A stretch of 64,000 nt of DNA from CAVQCA01 sp963710815. GTDB taxonomy: Bacteria; Pseudomonadota; Gammaproteobacteria; UBA9214. The DNA lies in the NCBI GenBank assembly GCA_963710815.1, contig CAVQCA010000041.1, forward strand, positions 7,917 through 71,916, read 5' to 3'. The position numbers and the translations under genes were made by a program. Each line of letters opens with the position of its first letter. Within the stretch, counting starts at the first letter, position 1. A model generated the notes under the pieces. It worked only from the letters and a program-made list of their open reading frames with translations, was not told the DNA's origin and ran no database searches. Positions 35,020 through 47,186 of the stretch are shown piece after piece.

Positions 35020-37599
35020 CTAACTATCCAGTTTCTGCTGTGACAGTTCCTTGAGTAAATACAACAACTCGTGGGCCTGCCGCGGCGTCAGGTGATCCGG
35101 GTTGATTCCCTCCATGGCCTCGACTAGGGGATGACGGCTCGTATCGAACAATCCGAGCTGAGACCTGGGGGGGTGTTCCATGGCGGGGCTGCAGTTGCCG
35201 GTTTCCAGCTCCTGAAGCCGTTTCCGTGCCTGCTCGATGACCGCCTGCGGCACACCGGCCAGCGCCGCGACATGCAGGCCGTAACTGCGATCCGCCGCAC
35301 CATCCCGGACGGCGTGCAGAAACACGATCCGGTCGTCATGCTCGACGGCATCCAGGTGCACGTTGACGATGCCTTCATGGGTCTCCGGCAACACCGTCAG
35401 TTCGAAATAATGCGTGGCGAACAGGGTGCAGGCACGGATGCGGGTGGCGAGATCCACCGCGCAGGCCCAGGCGAGCGACAGCCCGTCGTAGGTGCTGGTG
35501 CCGCGCCCGATCTCGTCCATCAGCACCAGGCTGTGTTCGGTCGCATTATGCAGGATATTCGCCGTTTCGCTCATTTCGACCATAAAGGTGGAGCGGCCGC
35601 CGGCCAGGTCGTCCGAGGCGCCGATGCGGGTGAAGATGCGGTCCACCGGACCAATGACGGCCGCCTCCGCCGGGACATGGCAGCCGATATGCGCCAGCAG
35701 CACGATCAGCGCCGTCTGGCGCATGTAGGTGGATTTGCCGCCCATGTTGGGTCCGGTGATGATGAGCATGCGCCGCCGGGGATTGAGCCGGACATCGTTC
35801 GCGATGAAGGGTTCGTCCAGCAGCTGTTCCACCACCAGGTGACGGCCGCCCTCGATGCTGATGCCGGAGCGCTCGTCCATGATCGGGCAGGTAAGGTTCA
35901 GCGTGAGGCTGCGTTCCGCGAACGTGGCCAGGGTGTCGAGTTCGGCAAGTGCCTCGGCGCAGCGTCCCAGCGGTTCCAGGGAGGCACCGAGGGTTTCCAG
36001 CAAGTCATTGTACAGGGCCTTTTCCAGCGACAGGGCGCGTTCCCGCGCGCTCAGCACCCGGTCTTCATGGGTCTTGAGTTCCGGTGTGATGTAGCGCTCG
36101 ACGCCCTTGAGCGTCTGGCGGCGCTGGTAGTCGAGCGGGACCCTGTCGGCCTGTGCGCGGCTCACCTCGATGTAGTAGCCGTGCACGCGGTTGTAGCTGA
36201 TCTTGAGATTGGCGATGCCCGTGCGCTCCCGCTCGCGGGTCTCGAGGTCGAGCAGGAACCGGTCGCCGTGCTCGCTCAGGTCGCGCAGTTCATCGAGCGT
36301 GGCGTCATAACCCGCGGCCAGCACGCCGCCGTCACGAATCAGCACCGGCGGAGCCGCGACGATTGCGGCGCTCAGCAGTTCGTGGACCGCGGGATGCTGG
36401 CCGATGCGGTCCGAGAGTTCGCCGAGCAGGGGATCGGTGCTGCCGCCGGCCAGCGTGTCCTGCAGGGCGGGCAGCTGCCCCAGGCTGTCGCGCAGGGCGG
36501 CGAGGTCGCGGGGTCTGGCCGATTTCAGCGCCACGCGCGCCAGGATCCGTTCGATGTCGGCGATACCGCGCAGGACGTCGTGCACGGCCTCGAACTGGCG
36601 GTTTTCAAGCAATTGCCCCAGGCATTGATGGCGCCGTCGCAGCTCCGCATGGTTGCGCAGGGGGCGGTGCAGCCAGCGCCGCAGCTGCCGGCTGCCCATG
36701 CCGGTTGCCGACTGGTCGAGAACGGCCGCCAGCGTATGGCCGCTTGCCCCCGAGACGGAATGCTCCAGTTCCAGGTTGCGCCGCGTGGCGGCATCCATCA
36801 CCAGGGTGGTGCTGCGGTCCTCGACGCGCAGACCGCGCAAATGCGGCAGGGCGCTGCGCTGGGTGTTGCGCACATACTGCAGCAGGCAACCCGCGGCGCC
36901 GATGGCGCAGTCGAGCGCCTCGCAGCCGAAGCCGCCCAGGTCCCGGGTACAGAACTGTTCATTCAGTTGCCGCCGCGCGCTTTCCGGGTCGAACAGCCAG
37001 GGCGCCTGGTGGCGCAGGCCGGTTCTGTCCTTCAGGGACTCGGGCAGGCGAATGGCCTCGTTGACGACGAGTTCGGCCGGCCGCAGCCGTTCCAGTTCAT
37101 CCAGCAGGGCTTCGTCGTTTCCACTGAACTCCTGTACGCTGAAGCGTGCGCCGGCGAGGTCGAGTATGGCCAGCCCCCAGACCCCGCCCGTTTGATTTAT
37201 CGCGACCATGAGGTTGTCCTGGCGCTCGTTCAGCAGGGCCTCGTCGGTGAGCGTTCCCGGCGTCACGATCCGCACCACCCGGCGTTCCACCGGGCCCTTG
37301 GCGGCGCCGACATCCCCGACCTGTTCGCAGATGGCCACCGACTCACCCTGGCGCACCAGCCGCCCGAGGTACTGCTCGGCGGCGTGCACCGGCACCCCGG
37401 CCATGGGGATGGGTTCCCCGGCCGACTGCCCGCGCGAGGTCAGGGTGATGTCGAGCAGCCGCGCGGCGCGCCGGGCATCGTCATAGAACAGTTCGTAGAA
37501 ATCCCCCATGCGGTAGAACAGCAGGATGTCCGGGTGCTCGGACTTGATGCCGAGGTACTGCTGCATCATCGGGGTGTGACCGGGGGTGTTTTCGCTCAT
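35020..37599 (-). CDS. mutS: DNA mismatch repair protein MutS
   Basis: 859 residues from the chosen start MSENTPGHTPMMQQYLGIKS. The mismatch-reading Phe-x-Glu lies in YRMGDFYELFY (about residue 35). Connector, lever and clamp domains follow. The ATPase has GPNMGGKSTYMRQTA (about 610), LVLMDEIGRGTSTYDGLSLA and ATHYFELT. Length close to E. coli MutS (853). The frame stays open 27 codons further upstream without family similarity. A long open frame on the opposite strand is a composition artefact. Confidence 0.97.
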   Translation of the reverse strand: MSENTPGHTPMMQQYLGIKSEHPDILLFYRMGDFYELFYDDARRAARLLDITLTSRGQSAGEPIPMAGVPVHAAEQYLGRLVRQGESVAICEQVGDVGAAKGPVERRVVRIVTPGTLTDEALLNERQDNLMVAINQTGGVWGLAILDLAGARFSVQEFSGNDEALLDELERLRPAELVVNEAIRLPESLKDRTGLRHQAPWLFDPESARRQLNEQFCTRDLGGFGCEALDCAIGAAGCLLQYVRNTQRSALPHLRGLRVEDRSTTLVMDAATRRNLELEHSVSGASGHTLAAVLDQSATGMGSRQLRRWLHRPLRNHAELRRRHQCLGQLLENRQFEAVHDVLRGIADIERILARVALKSARPRDLAALRDSLGQLPALQDTLAGGSTDPLLGELSDRIGQHPAVHELLSAAIVAAPPVLIRDGGVLAAGYDATLDELRDLSEHGDRFLLDLETRERERTGIANLKISYNRVHGYYIEVSRAQADRVPLDYQRRQTLKGVERYITPELKTHEDRVLSARERALSLEKALYNDLLETLGASLEPLGRCAEALAELDTLATFAERSLTLNLTCPIMDERSGISIEGGRHLVVEQLLDEPFIANDVRLNPRRRMLIITGPNMGGKSTYMRQTALIVLLAHIGCHVPAEAAVIGPVDRIFTRIGASDDLAGGRSTFMVEMSETANILHNATEHSLVLMDEIGRGTSTYDGLSLAWACAVDLATRIRACTLFATHYFELTVLPETHEGIVNVHLDAVEHDDRIVFLHAVRDGAADRSYGLHVAALAGVPQAVIEQARKRLQELETGNCSPAMEHPPRSQLGLFDTSRHPLVEAMEGINPDHLTPRQAHELLYLLKELSQQKLDS

Positions 37600-37688
37600 G
37601 ACGTGGCAGTCTACCGTATCGATGGTGGTTTGCGCAGTTTGACGTCGGGTTCCTGTCTGGACAGAATGCGAGTTGGACAAGACCGCCG

Positions 37689-37765
37689 TTTTAACCGCAG
37701 AGACGCAGAGGACGCTGAGAAAATCATTAACGAAAACAATTAAACCTTTGCGGCATAGCTGTGAG
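37689..37765 (+). repeat. Palindromic repeat, family A, copy 5 (decayed)
   Basis: Left arm TTTTAACCGCAGAGACGCAG is clear, the loop TTAACGAAAACAATTAAACC matches copy 2, but the right arm is reduced to CCTTTGCGGCATAGCTGTGA. Together with the next repeat it fills the mutS-pncC gap. Confidence 0.65.
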
Positions 37766-37820
37766 TCTATTCCTTATGTATGAACACTTCTCGAGGGCCA
37801 TTGTCCCGGTATACAAATAA

Positions 37821-37896
37821 ATGGCCACGGAAGCGCACGGAAAATCTCGGGCTCTACTCTGACACAACATTGTATTTCGTGTGATTCCGTGGCTAT
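37821..37896 (+). repeat. Palindromic repeat, family B, copy 3 (decayed)
   Basis: ATGGCCACGGAAGCGCACGG and the partner GTGATTCCGTGGCTAT; arms match those at 19978 with several changes. No gene between 37600 and 37967. Confidence 0.6.
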
Positions 37897-37967
37897 AAAC
37901 CGGTTTTACTGCTTGAGCATGTGCCATTCATATCAGGACCCCTGTAGAGGCTTCAGGAGCAGACGCG

Positions 37968-38459
37968 ATGGATACACTGGATGAACTGGCCGGCAGGGTG
38001 GGTGGCATGCTGCTCGAACGCAACCGCATACTGACCACGGCGGAATCCTGCACCGGTGGCTGGGTGGCCAAGTGTATCACCGACATTGCCGGCAGCTCCG
38101 CCTGGTTCGACCGGGGTTTCGTGACCTACAGCAACCGCGCCAAGCAGGATATGCTGGGCGTGATGGCGGCGACGCTGGCAGAGCAGGGTGCGGTGAGTGA
38201 GGCTACCGCCAGCGAGATGGCGCGGGGGGCGCTTGTGCACAGCGCCGCGGATGTCGCCGTTGCCATCAGCGGCATCGCCGGCCCCGGCGGTGGCGTGCCA
38301 CCGGGCAAGCCGGTCGGTACGATATGCTTCGCCTGGGTCGTCTCGGGTGGTTCACCGTGCGTCGAGACGCGGCATTTTTCCGGTGACCGGGAGGCGATTC
38401 GCCGTCAGGCCGTGGCCCGGGCTCTCGAGGGGTTACTGGATGTGCTCGTCAACGACTGA
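37968..38459 (+). CDS. pncC: Nicotinamide-nucleotide amidohydrolase PncC (CinA C-terminal domain)
   Basis: 163 residues, the stand-alone CinA-C domain. TTAESCTGGWVAKCITDIAG and GFVTYSNRAKQDMLGV are family signatures, and GIAGPGGGVPPGKPVGTICF follows. Deamidates NMN to nicotinate mononucleotide for NAD recycling. Typical neighbour of recA. CTGTAGAGGCTTCAGGAGCA provides a GGAG ribosome site. Its end overlaps thpR by 20 bases. Confidence 0.95.
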   Translation: MDTLDELAGRVGGMLLERNRILTTAESCTGGWVAKCITDIAGSSAWFDRGFVTYSNRAKQDMLGVMAATLAEQGAVSEATASEMARGALVHSAADVAVAISGIAGPGGGVPPGKPVGTICFAWVVSGGSPCVETRHFSGDREAIRRQAVARALEGLLDVLVND

Positions 38460-39012
38460 ACCGGTCCGGCGGCTGTTCTTTGCGCTGTGGCCGGATGATG
38501 AGACCCGCACGACAATCGATACCCTGGCCAGGGGGCTGATCCGCCAGCAGGCCAGACGCGTCGCGGCGGATAATCTGCATATCACGCTGGCGTTTCCCGG
38601 GAACGTGACGGCCCGTGTGCAGGCGTGTCTGGAGGCGGCCGCCGGGCGGCTGACGGGGGAGCCGTTCGAACTTTCCATCGACCGGCTGGGCTACTGGCCC
38701 GGTCCACGTATCATCTGGGCGGCGCCTTCCGAGACGCCACCCGCATTGTGGTTCCTCGCCGCCGCCCTGCGCGATGTCCTGGTGGCCTGCGGACTGAAGC
38801 CGGAAACCCGACCCTATCAGGCGCATATCACCCTGGCGCGCAAGGCCGGCCGGGCGCCGGGCAACACCCGGGTGCCGCCGATCCCCTGGTCAATCAGACA
38901 ATTCTGTCTGGTGGAGTCGGTCAGCGATCCTGCCGGTGTCAGCTATCGGGTGCTTCGCGCCTGGCCGCTTCAGGGGATCGTGGCGAGCAATAACCGGGTA
39001 AAACGGTCCTGA
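38440..39012 (+). CDS. thpR: RNA 2',3'-cyclic phosphodiesterase (2H family) ThpR
   Basis: 190 residues. RRLFFALWPDDETR at the N-terminus and two HxTx motifs, HITLAFPG (about 45) and HITLARK (about 128), define the 2H phosphoesterase fold. Acts on 2',3'-cyclic phosphate ends of RNA, with ligase activity in vitro. The ATG at 38440 lies inside the end of pncC in another frame, so the two are probably translationally coupled. Confidence 0.92.
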   Translation: MCSSTTEPVRRLFFALWPDDETRTTIDTLARGLIRQQARRVAADNLHITLAFPGNVTARVQACLEAAAGRLTGEPFELSIDRLGYWPGPRIIWAAPSETPPALWFLAAALRDVLVACGLKPETRPYQAHITLARKAGRAPGNTRVPPIPWSIRQFCLVESVSDPAGVSYRVLRAWPLQGIVASNNRVKRS

Positions 39013-39116
39013 ATCCGACAGACTCCCGATGTCTTCTGTGGGATAATCCCCGCCTCATCGAATCCGCGTGTGGCGGACAGGGACGTCACACCACGAACCA
39101 ATCCCGGAGGAGCCAG

Positions 39117-40151
39117 ATGGAAGAGAACAAACGCAAGGCCTTGAGTGCGGCGCTGAGCCAGATCGAGAAGCAGTTTGGCAAGGGTGCCGTCATGCGTATG
39201 GGGGATGTTCCCGCCGTTCGCGATGTCGATATCATCTCCACCGGGTCGCTGGGGCTGGATCTCGCCCTGGGCGTCGGCGGGTTGCCGCGCGGTCGCGTCG
39301 TCGAGATCTACGGTCCGGAGTCCTCCGGCAAGACCACGCTGACCCTGCAGGTCATCGCCGAGGCTCAGAAGATGGGCGGCACGGCGGCCTTCGTCGATGC
39401 CGAACACGCGCTCGACCCCGTCTACGCCGGGAAACTCGGCGTCAATGTCGACGAGTTGCTGGTTTCCCAGCCGGACACCGGCGAGCAGGCGCTCGAGATC
39501 ACCGACATGCTGGTGCGCTCCGGCTCGGTGGATGTTGTGGTCGTCGACTCCGTGGCGGCGCTGACGCCCAAGGCCGAGATCGAGGGCGATATGGGCGATT
39601 CCCACATGGGACTGCAGGCGCGTCTCATGTCGCAGGCGCTGCGCAAGCTCACCGCCAACATCAAGCGCTCGAACACCATGGTGATCTTCATCAACCAGAT
39701 CCGCATGAAGATCGGCGTCATGTTCGGCAACCCGGAGACCACCACCGGCGGCAACGCCCTCAAGTTCTACGCCTCGGTGCGCCTCGATATCCGCCGCACC
39801 GGTGCGATCAAGAAGGGGGATGAGGTTATCGGCAACGAGACCCGGGTCAAGGTGGTCAAGAACAAGGTGGCGCCGCCCTTCAGACAGGCGGAGTTCCAGA
39901 TTCTCTATGGCCAGGGGATCTCCCGCGAGGGCGAGATCATCGACATGGGCGTCAATCACGGCTACATCGAGAAATCCGGCGCCTGGTACAGCTACAACGG
40001 TGAGCGCATCGGCCAAGGCAAGGAAAATGTGCGCGAGTTCCTGAAGCAGAATCCGGACATCGCCGGCGCGATAGAGTCACGGATTCGCACCGAGGTCCTG
40101 GGCAAGGCAACTGCCGGAGTGGCCGAGGAGGAAGCCGAAGCTGAGGCCTGA
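39117..40151 (+). CDS. recA: Recombinase RecA
   Basis: 344 residues. Walker A GPESSGKTTLTLQ (about 66), DAEHALDP, VVVDSVAALTPKAEIEG, the DNA-binding loops and the MKIGVMFGNPETTTGGNALK region are intact; acidic C-terminus. Homologous recombination and SOS co-protease. CGGAGGAG ribosome site. I looked for a CTGT-N8-ACAG LexA box upstream and found none. Confidence 0.98.
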   Translation: MEENKRKALSAALSQIEKQFGKGAVMRMGDVPAVRDVDIISTGSLGLDLALGVGGLPRGRVVEIYGPESSGKTTLTLQVIAEAQKMGGTAAFVDAEHALDPVYAGKLGVNVDELLVSQPDTGEQALEITDMLVRSGSVDVVVVDSVAALTPKAEIEGDMGDSHMGLQARLMSQALRKLTANIKRSNTMVIFINQIRMKIGVMFGNPETTTGGNALKFYASVRLDIRRTGAIKKGDEVIGNETRVKVVKNKVAPPFRQAEFQILYGQGISREGEIIDMGVNHGYIEKSGAWYSYNGERIGQGKENVREFLKQNPDIAGAIESRIRTEVLGKATAGVAEEEAEAEA

Positions 40152-40179
40152 ACGGGACGAGGACGCCATCCAGGCGCGG

Positions 40180-40602
40180 GTGACGGCGCTTGACCTGCTG
40201 GCGCGACGCGAGCACAGCGAGCAGGAGCTGGCGCGGAAACTCTCCGCCCGCGGTGTCGACGACGGGGTCATCGGGACTACCCTCACCGCCCTTGTAACCG
40301 AAGGGCTGCTCAGTAACGCACGCTTTACCGAGTCGTTCGTCTATTCGCGCTTCCAGCGCGGACAGGGGCCGCAAAAGATCAGGGCGGAACTGCGCGGACG
40401 CGGCATCGACGATGACATGATCGACGTCTGCCTGGCCGACTACGACTCGCGCTGGCAGGAACTGCTCGAACAGGTGCGGCTGAAAAAGTTCGGTCCGGAA
40501 CGGCCGGACTCCATCAGCGAACGCAACCGCCAGATGCGCTTTCTCTTGCAGCGCGGTTTCACCGTGGAACAAGTCGGCAAACTGTTTCGAGGACGCGACT
40601 GA
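40180..40602 (+). CDS. recX: RecA regulator RecX
   Basis: About 140 residues from GTG 40180. TALDLLARREHSEQELARKL, then RFTESFVYSRFQRGQGPQKI, the three-helix repeats of RecX that cap RecA filaments. The same frame continues upstream through recA's 3' end with family-like residues (RPERDEDAIQAR) but no ATG, so the true start may be a rare codon such as CTG 40141 or the GTG used here. Confidence 0.9.
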   Translation: MTALDLLARREHSEQELARKLSARGVDDGVIGTTLTALVTEGLLSNARFTESFVYSRFQRGQGPQKIRAELRGRGIDDDMIDVCLADYDSRWQELLEQVRLKKFGPERPDSISERNRQMRFLLQRGFTVEQVGKLFRGRD

Positions 40603-40703
40603 GTCACGTGAGGGGTGTTCCAATCAATCCTCAAACCCTTGATAATCAATCCTTGGAATTACCACACCTGACCGGATGACCGGGATACAAGGACACTTGC
40701 CGG

Positions 40704-43310
<2,607 letters not shown>

Positions 43311-43412
43311 ACATGCTTTAATCAGCGTTCGTTCTGTAGTTTAATCCGCACTCTTTTGCACTATATATGTCCTGCGGCGCCTGATTGCCGGCAGGGTGGG
43401 TACGAGTCTGTC

Positions 43413-44642
43413 ATGGCACTGATTGTTCAAAAATACGGCGGCACCTCGGTCGGCAGCGCGGAACGCATCGGCAACGTGGCCGACAAGGTGATCGGCTGGC
43501 GCAACCGGGGTAACGACGTGGTGGTGGTAGTCTCCGCGATGAGCGGGGAGACGGACCGCCTGGTCAAGCTGGCGCGGGAAATCACCGAGCAGCCATCGCC
43601 GCGGGAACTCGATGTGCTGCTGGCGACCGGCGAGCAGGTCACCATCGCGCTGCTCAGCATGGCGTTGGAGCAGCGGGGCTGCAGCGCGCGTTCCTACACC
43701 GGCACCCAGGTGAATATCCGCACCGACAGCGCCCACAACAAGGCGCGGATACGCGCTATCGAGGACAAGCATATCCGGGCGGATCTTTCTCTGGGCAGGG
43801 TCGTGGTGGTGGCGGGTTTCCAGGGTGTGGACGAGGACGGCAATATCACCACCCTCGGACGCGGCGGCTCCGACACCACGGCCGTAGCGCTGGCTGCAGC
43901 GCTCAAGGCGGATGAGTGCCAGATCTACACCGATGTCGACGGCGTTTACACCACCGACCCGCGCGTCGTGCCGGAAGCGCGCCGCCTGGGCCGGATCACC
44001 TTCGAGGAAATGCTGGAGATGGCCAGCCTGGGTTCCAAGGTCCTGCAGATACGTTCGGTCAGTTTTGCCGGCCGTTACAATGTGCCGCTGCGTGTGCTGT
44101 CGAGCTTCGAGGAAGGTGAAGGTACGCTCATAACCTATGAGGATGAAACCATGGAACAGCCATCGATCTCAGGCATTGCCTTCAACCGTGACGAGGCCAA
44201 ACTGACCATACTCGGCGTGCCGGACAAACCGGGCGTGGCCTACCAGATCCTCGGCCCGATCTCCGAGGCCAATATCGAAGTCGATATGATCGTGCAGAAT
44301 ATCGCGCCGGACGGGGCCACTACCGACTTCACCTTCACCGTGAACCGCAATGATTTCAGGAAGGCGCTGGCCATCCTGGAGGAAACGGCCGAAAAACTGG
44401 GTGCGCGCGAGGTGTCCAGCGACAACAAGATCGTGAAGATTTCCCTCGTCGGGGTCGGGATGCGCTCGCATGCCGGCATCGCCTCGACGATGTTTTCGGC
44501 CCTGGCCAGAGAGGGTGTGAACATCCGCATGATCGCCACCTCGGAGATCAAGATTTCGGTGGTGGTGGATGAAAAATACCTCGAATTGGGCGTGCGCACC
44601 TTGCATGACGCCTTCAATCTGGAGCGTCCGAAAGACTCTTAG
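43413..44642 (+). CDS. lysC: Aspartate kinase
   Basis: 409 residues. Kinase domain with MALIVQKYGGTSVGSAERIG, TLGRGGSDTTAVALAAAL and YTDVDGVYTTDPR. Two C-terminal ACT domains (about 265-400) give lysine/threonine feedback. First step of Lys/Thr/Met synthesis. ATG 43413 chosen at the family start; an in-frame ATG 19 codons earlier adds unrelated residues. alaS-lysC-csrA order is conserved in many gammaproteobacteria. Confidence 0.97.
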   Translation: MALIVQKYGGTSVGSAERIGNVADKVIGWRNRGNDVVVVVSAMSGETDRLVKLAREITEQPSPRELDVLLATGEQVTIALLSMALEQRGCSARSYTGTQVNIRTDSAHNKARIRAIEDKHIRADLSLGRVVVVAGFQGVDEDGNITTLGRGGSDTTAVALAAALKADECQIYTDVDGVYTTDPRVVPEARRLGRITFEEMLEMASLGSKVLQIRSVSFAGRYNVPLRVLSSFEEGEGTLITYEDETMEQPSISGIAFNRDEAKLTILGVPDKPGVAYQILGPISEANIEVDMIVQNIAPDGATTDFTFTVNRNDFRKALAILEETAEKLGAREVSSDNKIVKISLVGVGMRSHAGIASTMFSALAREGVNIRMIATSEIKISVVVDEKYLELGVRTLHDAFNLERPKDS

Positions 44643-44851
44643 TGGATATCAAGAATGCCAGTCACATTATGTGCTTTTAGTTCCAATCTCGATTTATATG
44701 CTATCCTCCTTATAATATTAATAAAAATATAATCTGTGACTACAGAATACCCAGCAGTAGCCGAAACCAAAACAAACATGACTGGGTTGGAGTGCAGAGG
44801 TTTTTGTCATGGACTATGCAGGGATCACCTGAAAACAAGGAGATGGATGCT

Positions 44852-45052
44852 ATGTTGATATTAACGCGCAGGGTAGGAGAAACCCTGATGATCGGGGATG
44901 AAGTGACCGTCACCGTCCTCGGGGTCAAAGGCAACCAGGTCAGAATCGGTGTCAACGCACCGAAGAACGTCGCCGTGCACAGGGAAGAAATCTATGACCG
45001 AATAAAGCAGGAACAGGAACAGATCATGCCAGACGGCACGCATTCCGTCTGA
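44852..45052 (+). CDS. csrA: Carbon storage regulator CsrA
   Basis: 66 residues. MLILTRRVGETLMIGDEVTV, then the RNA-binding NVAVHREEIYDRI. Post-transcriptional regulator that binds GGA motifs. AAGGAGATGG ribosome site before ATG 44852, itself a GGA motif and possibly self-regulated. The 209-base upstream gap is AT-rich and probably contains its promoter; a TATAAT lies at about 44711. Confidence 0.97.
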   Translation: MLILTRRVGETLMIGDEVTVTVLGVKGNQVRIGVNAPKNVAVHREEIYDRIKQEQEQIMPDGTHSV

Positions 45053-45157
45053 TATTCTCGCCAAGCCCCGGTCTACGCTTTACCTCGTATTAACGCAACG
45101 GTATGCTACCGCCCCTGCAGTGGTGAGCATGAGGCTTTCGGCTGCGGATATTGACAG

Positions 45158-45247
45158 GGAGAGGTGGCCGAGTGGCTGAAGGCGCGCCCCTGCTAAGGGC
45201 GTATGGGTTAAAACCCATCGAGGGTTCGAATCCCTCCCTCTCCGCCA
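45158..45247 (+). tRNA. tRNA-Ser (GCT anticodon)
   Basis: 90 nt with encoded CCA. Acceptor GGAGAGG/CCTCTCC, anticodon loop CTGCTAA with GCT, long variable arm (GTATGGGTTAAAACCCATC), T arm GGTTCGAATCC. Class II structure as expected for serine. Confidence 0.96.
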
Positions 45248-45278
45248 ATCTTGTAGGTATAATGCTCCCCCTTCACAC

Positions 45279-45355
45279 GCGCCCGTAGCTCAGTTGGATA
45301 GAGTACCTGGCTACGAACCAGGCGGTCGGGAGTTCGAATCTCTCCGGGCGCGCCA
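45279..45355 (+). tRNA. tRNA-Arg (ACG anticodon), integration target
   Basis: 77 nt with encoded CCA. Acceptor GCGCCCG/CGGGCGC, D arm AGCTCAGTTGGATAGAG, anticodon loop CTACGAA with ACG, T arm GAGTTCGAATCTC. Preceded by GTATAATGCTCCCC. Its 3' half is read antisense by the last codons of the neighbouring integrase, marking it as the island attachment site. Confidence 0.96.
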
Positions 45356-46539
45356 TTTAATCAAAGGGTTAGCTGCGATATTTCCCGATAACCCTTTAAC
45401 GTCTTCCGACACTTTTCCGACAACCTTGTCAGTGGTGCGCCGGACCACCGTTAGTGTTGGGCTTTGCATCACGCCACGTTGGGCGATCTTCTCGGCAGCG
45501 TTCAGCAACTCTCCGATTTCCGCCGCCGAGTAGTGCGTCGTGATATCACCGTTCGCATGACCCAGGAGCGCCTTGCGGGTTTCAAGTGGTACGCCCGCGC
45601 CGCGCAGTCTTCTCCCGAAAGTGTGCCGCAGATTATGCACGCCTTTCAGGATGCCGTGCTCCAGCGGTAAGCCCGCTTTTTCCCAGGCTCTGCGCCATGC
45701 GCTGCTGCGCAGCTTGCCGACAGGCTTTTTGCGGTAGGTGAATACATACTCCTTATGCATCCCGCGCCGTGAGGCAATCACCCGGCTTGCGATGCTGTTG
45801 AGCACCACCACCCGTTCCGTGCCGGTCTTGGTCAGCGAGGCCGGCAGGATGAAGACGGAGGTCTCCAGTTCCGGTATCTCTACTTCCCACTCCCAGCGCA
45901 GCTGGCAGATTTCCTGTTCGCGGCAGCCGGTGTTCACGGCAAACAGCGCCGCATCGGCCAGATGCCGCGGCAGGCATTGGAACAGCCTGTCCTGCTCTGC
46001 CCAGGAGAGCGGGTAGGGTTTGGCTTCCCGTCCTTTCGTGGATAACCGGCTCAGCTTCGGCGGGGCCTGTCTGAGCCAGGGCGTTCCCGCTTCACTGCGC
46101 CAGACCCGCGCCGCCCGGTTCAGCACGGCAGAGACCACGCCAAGCGCATTGTTGACCGACTTCGGTGCCATACCGCGCGCCGTTTCGTGATCGACAAAGC
46201 TTTGAGCGTGCCGTCATGCACCTGCTCCAAAGGGAGCGGGCCGATGGTCGGCAGTAACTGGTCCAGATGCATCGCTGCAGTATCGGCAGAGGGCTTGTGG
46301 GCGATGTCTTCGAGATAGCGCATGGCGGCTTCCTCGAAGCTGTAAACACCCGCGGCCTTCCGCCGGGCTTCCTCCTCGACTTCCGCCAGACGGCGGATCA
46401 GGATTGCTTCCGCCTCAGCGCGGCCAGTTTTTCCCGTGCTTTCACGGAGCCAGCCGCCTTCGGCGTATTTACACCGTTTTTCAATGTGCCAGATGCCGCC
46501 TTTTTGGCGGAGCCCCGGCATACGGTTACGTTTTGACAT
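45311..46539 (-). pseudogene. Island tyrosine integrase, single frameshift
   Basis: N-terminal arm and core-binding part from MSKRNRMPGLRQKGG (ATG 46539, GGAGGACGACC upstream) to HDGTLKAL. One base is missing near 46200, after which the frame resumes as SFVDHETARGMAPKSVNNAL. Catalytic domain: NTGCREQEICQLRW (Arg), HNLRHTFGRRL (HxxR), LLGHANGDITTHYS (Tyr). Full length would be about 410 residues. The C-terminal tail WRARRDSNSRPPGS is encoded by the antisense of tRNA-Arg. Confidence 0.88.
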
Positions 46540-46585
46540 AGGTCGTCCTCCGGTATTGAGGCCTTCGGACGACGCCCGTTGCGGG

Positions 46586-46821
46586 TCAATATACGTCGTC
46601 GACCCAGGCGTCGAGTTCAAGCCGGTCAAAGGCGATGGATTGCTGGTCCCAGCGGGATTTCCGTCAGACCGGGCCGTACTTCGGCGTTGAATTTGTTACG
46701 GTCCATGCCGAGATAGCCCGGCGCATCGCGCATGCCGGATCAGCCGCGGCAGCAGCTGCAGGCGCACCGCCGCGAGCTCTTCCAGCCCGTTTTTGCGCTC
46801 CGATCCCATGCTGACCAGCAT
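46586..46821 (-). pseudogene. AlpA-like helix-turn-helix / excisionase gene, decayed
   Basis: Pieces in different frames read MGSERKNGLEELAAVRLQLL PRLIR (46809 down), then DAPGYLGMDRNKFNAEVRPG, then LTEIPLG, and finally QSIAFDRLELDAWVDDVY with a stop at 46586. This is the pattern of short AlpA/Xis-type proteins found just upstream of this class of integrase. Two single-base shifts are needed, near 46735 and 46648. Would control excision or integrase expression. Confidence 0.6.
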
Positions 46822-47186
46822 GCCAGAGCGCCCCGGAGCCCATACTTGCGCCGTCCTTGCGCCATTCAGGACATGAGAAAAGCCGGTCCTTATCATCGTC
46901 GGTTTCAGTGCCGTCGGATGCGCCGAAGAAGAAGCCTTCCGTGTGCGGGAAGCTTCCCGGCCTTCACATCGGCTTCGAGCCGGTCCAGGTCACTGGCGGT
47001 CAAGGTCACCGCCACACAGTTGAACGTATCGTCCGATCCGCCCTTTTCGTAGTAAAGCGTTTCCATCCAGCCGTGCAGGTTCGGATGCTTGCGCCAGTAG
47101 TGCAGCTCGCTGGCCTCCTTCACCTTGAAGTCCACCGCGCCCGGCACGGCTTCCGTTGTCGTCATTGCGTACATATCGAGTCCCAT
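46822..47186 (-). pseudogene. MGLDMY-type island protein, frameshifted
   Basis: Starts MGLDMYAMTTTEAVPGAVDF, with SELHYWRKHPNLHGWMETLY and FNCVAVTLTASDLDRLEAD. A single-base shift near 46955 moves it to HTEGFFFGASDGTETDDDK in another frame. I recognise it as a small protein family frequent on plasmids and islands but know no proven function. The end is not well defined, as similarity fades before 46822. Confidence 0.55.

Noticed and set aside
35131..37743. 870-codon open frame antisense to mutS
   Set aside because: It mirrors the mutS codons, has no family features and is the usual shadow of a GC-rich gene. MutS itself has all motifs in full length.
39013..39116. LexA box upstream of recA
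   Set aside because: I looked for CTGT-N8-ACAG on both strands in the gap and found only imperfect ACAG strings, so no site is claimed.
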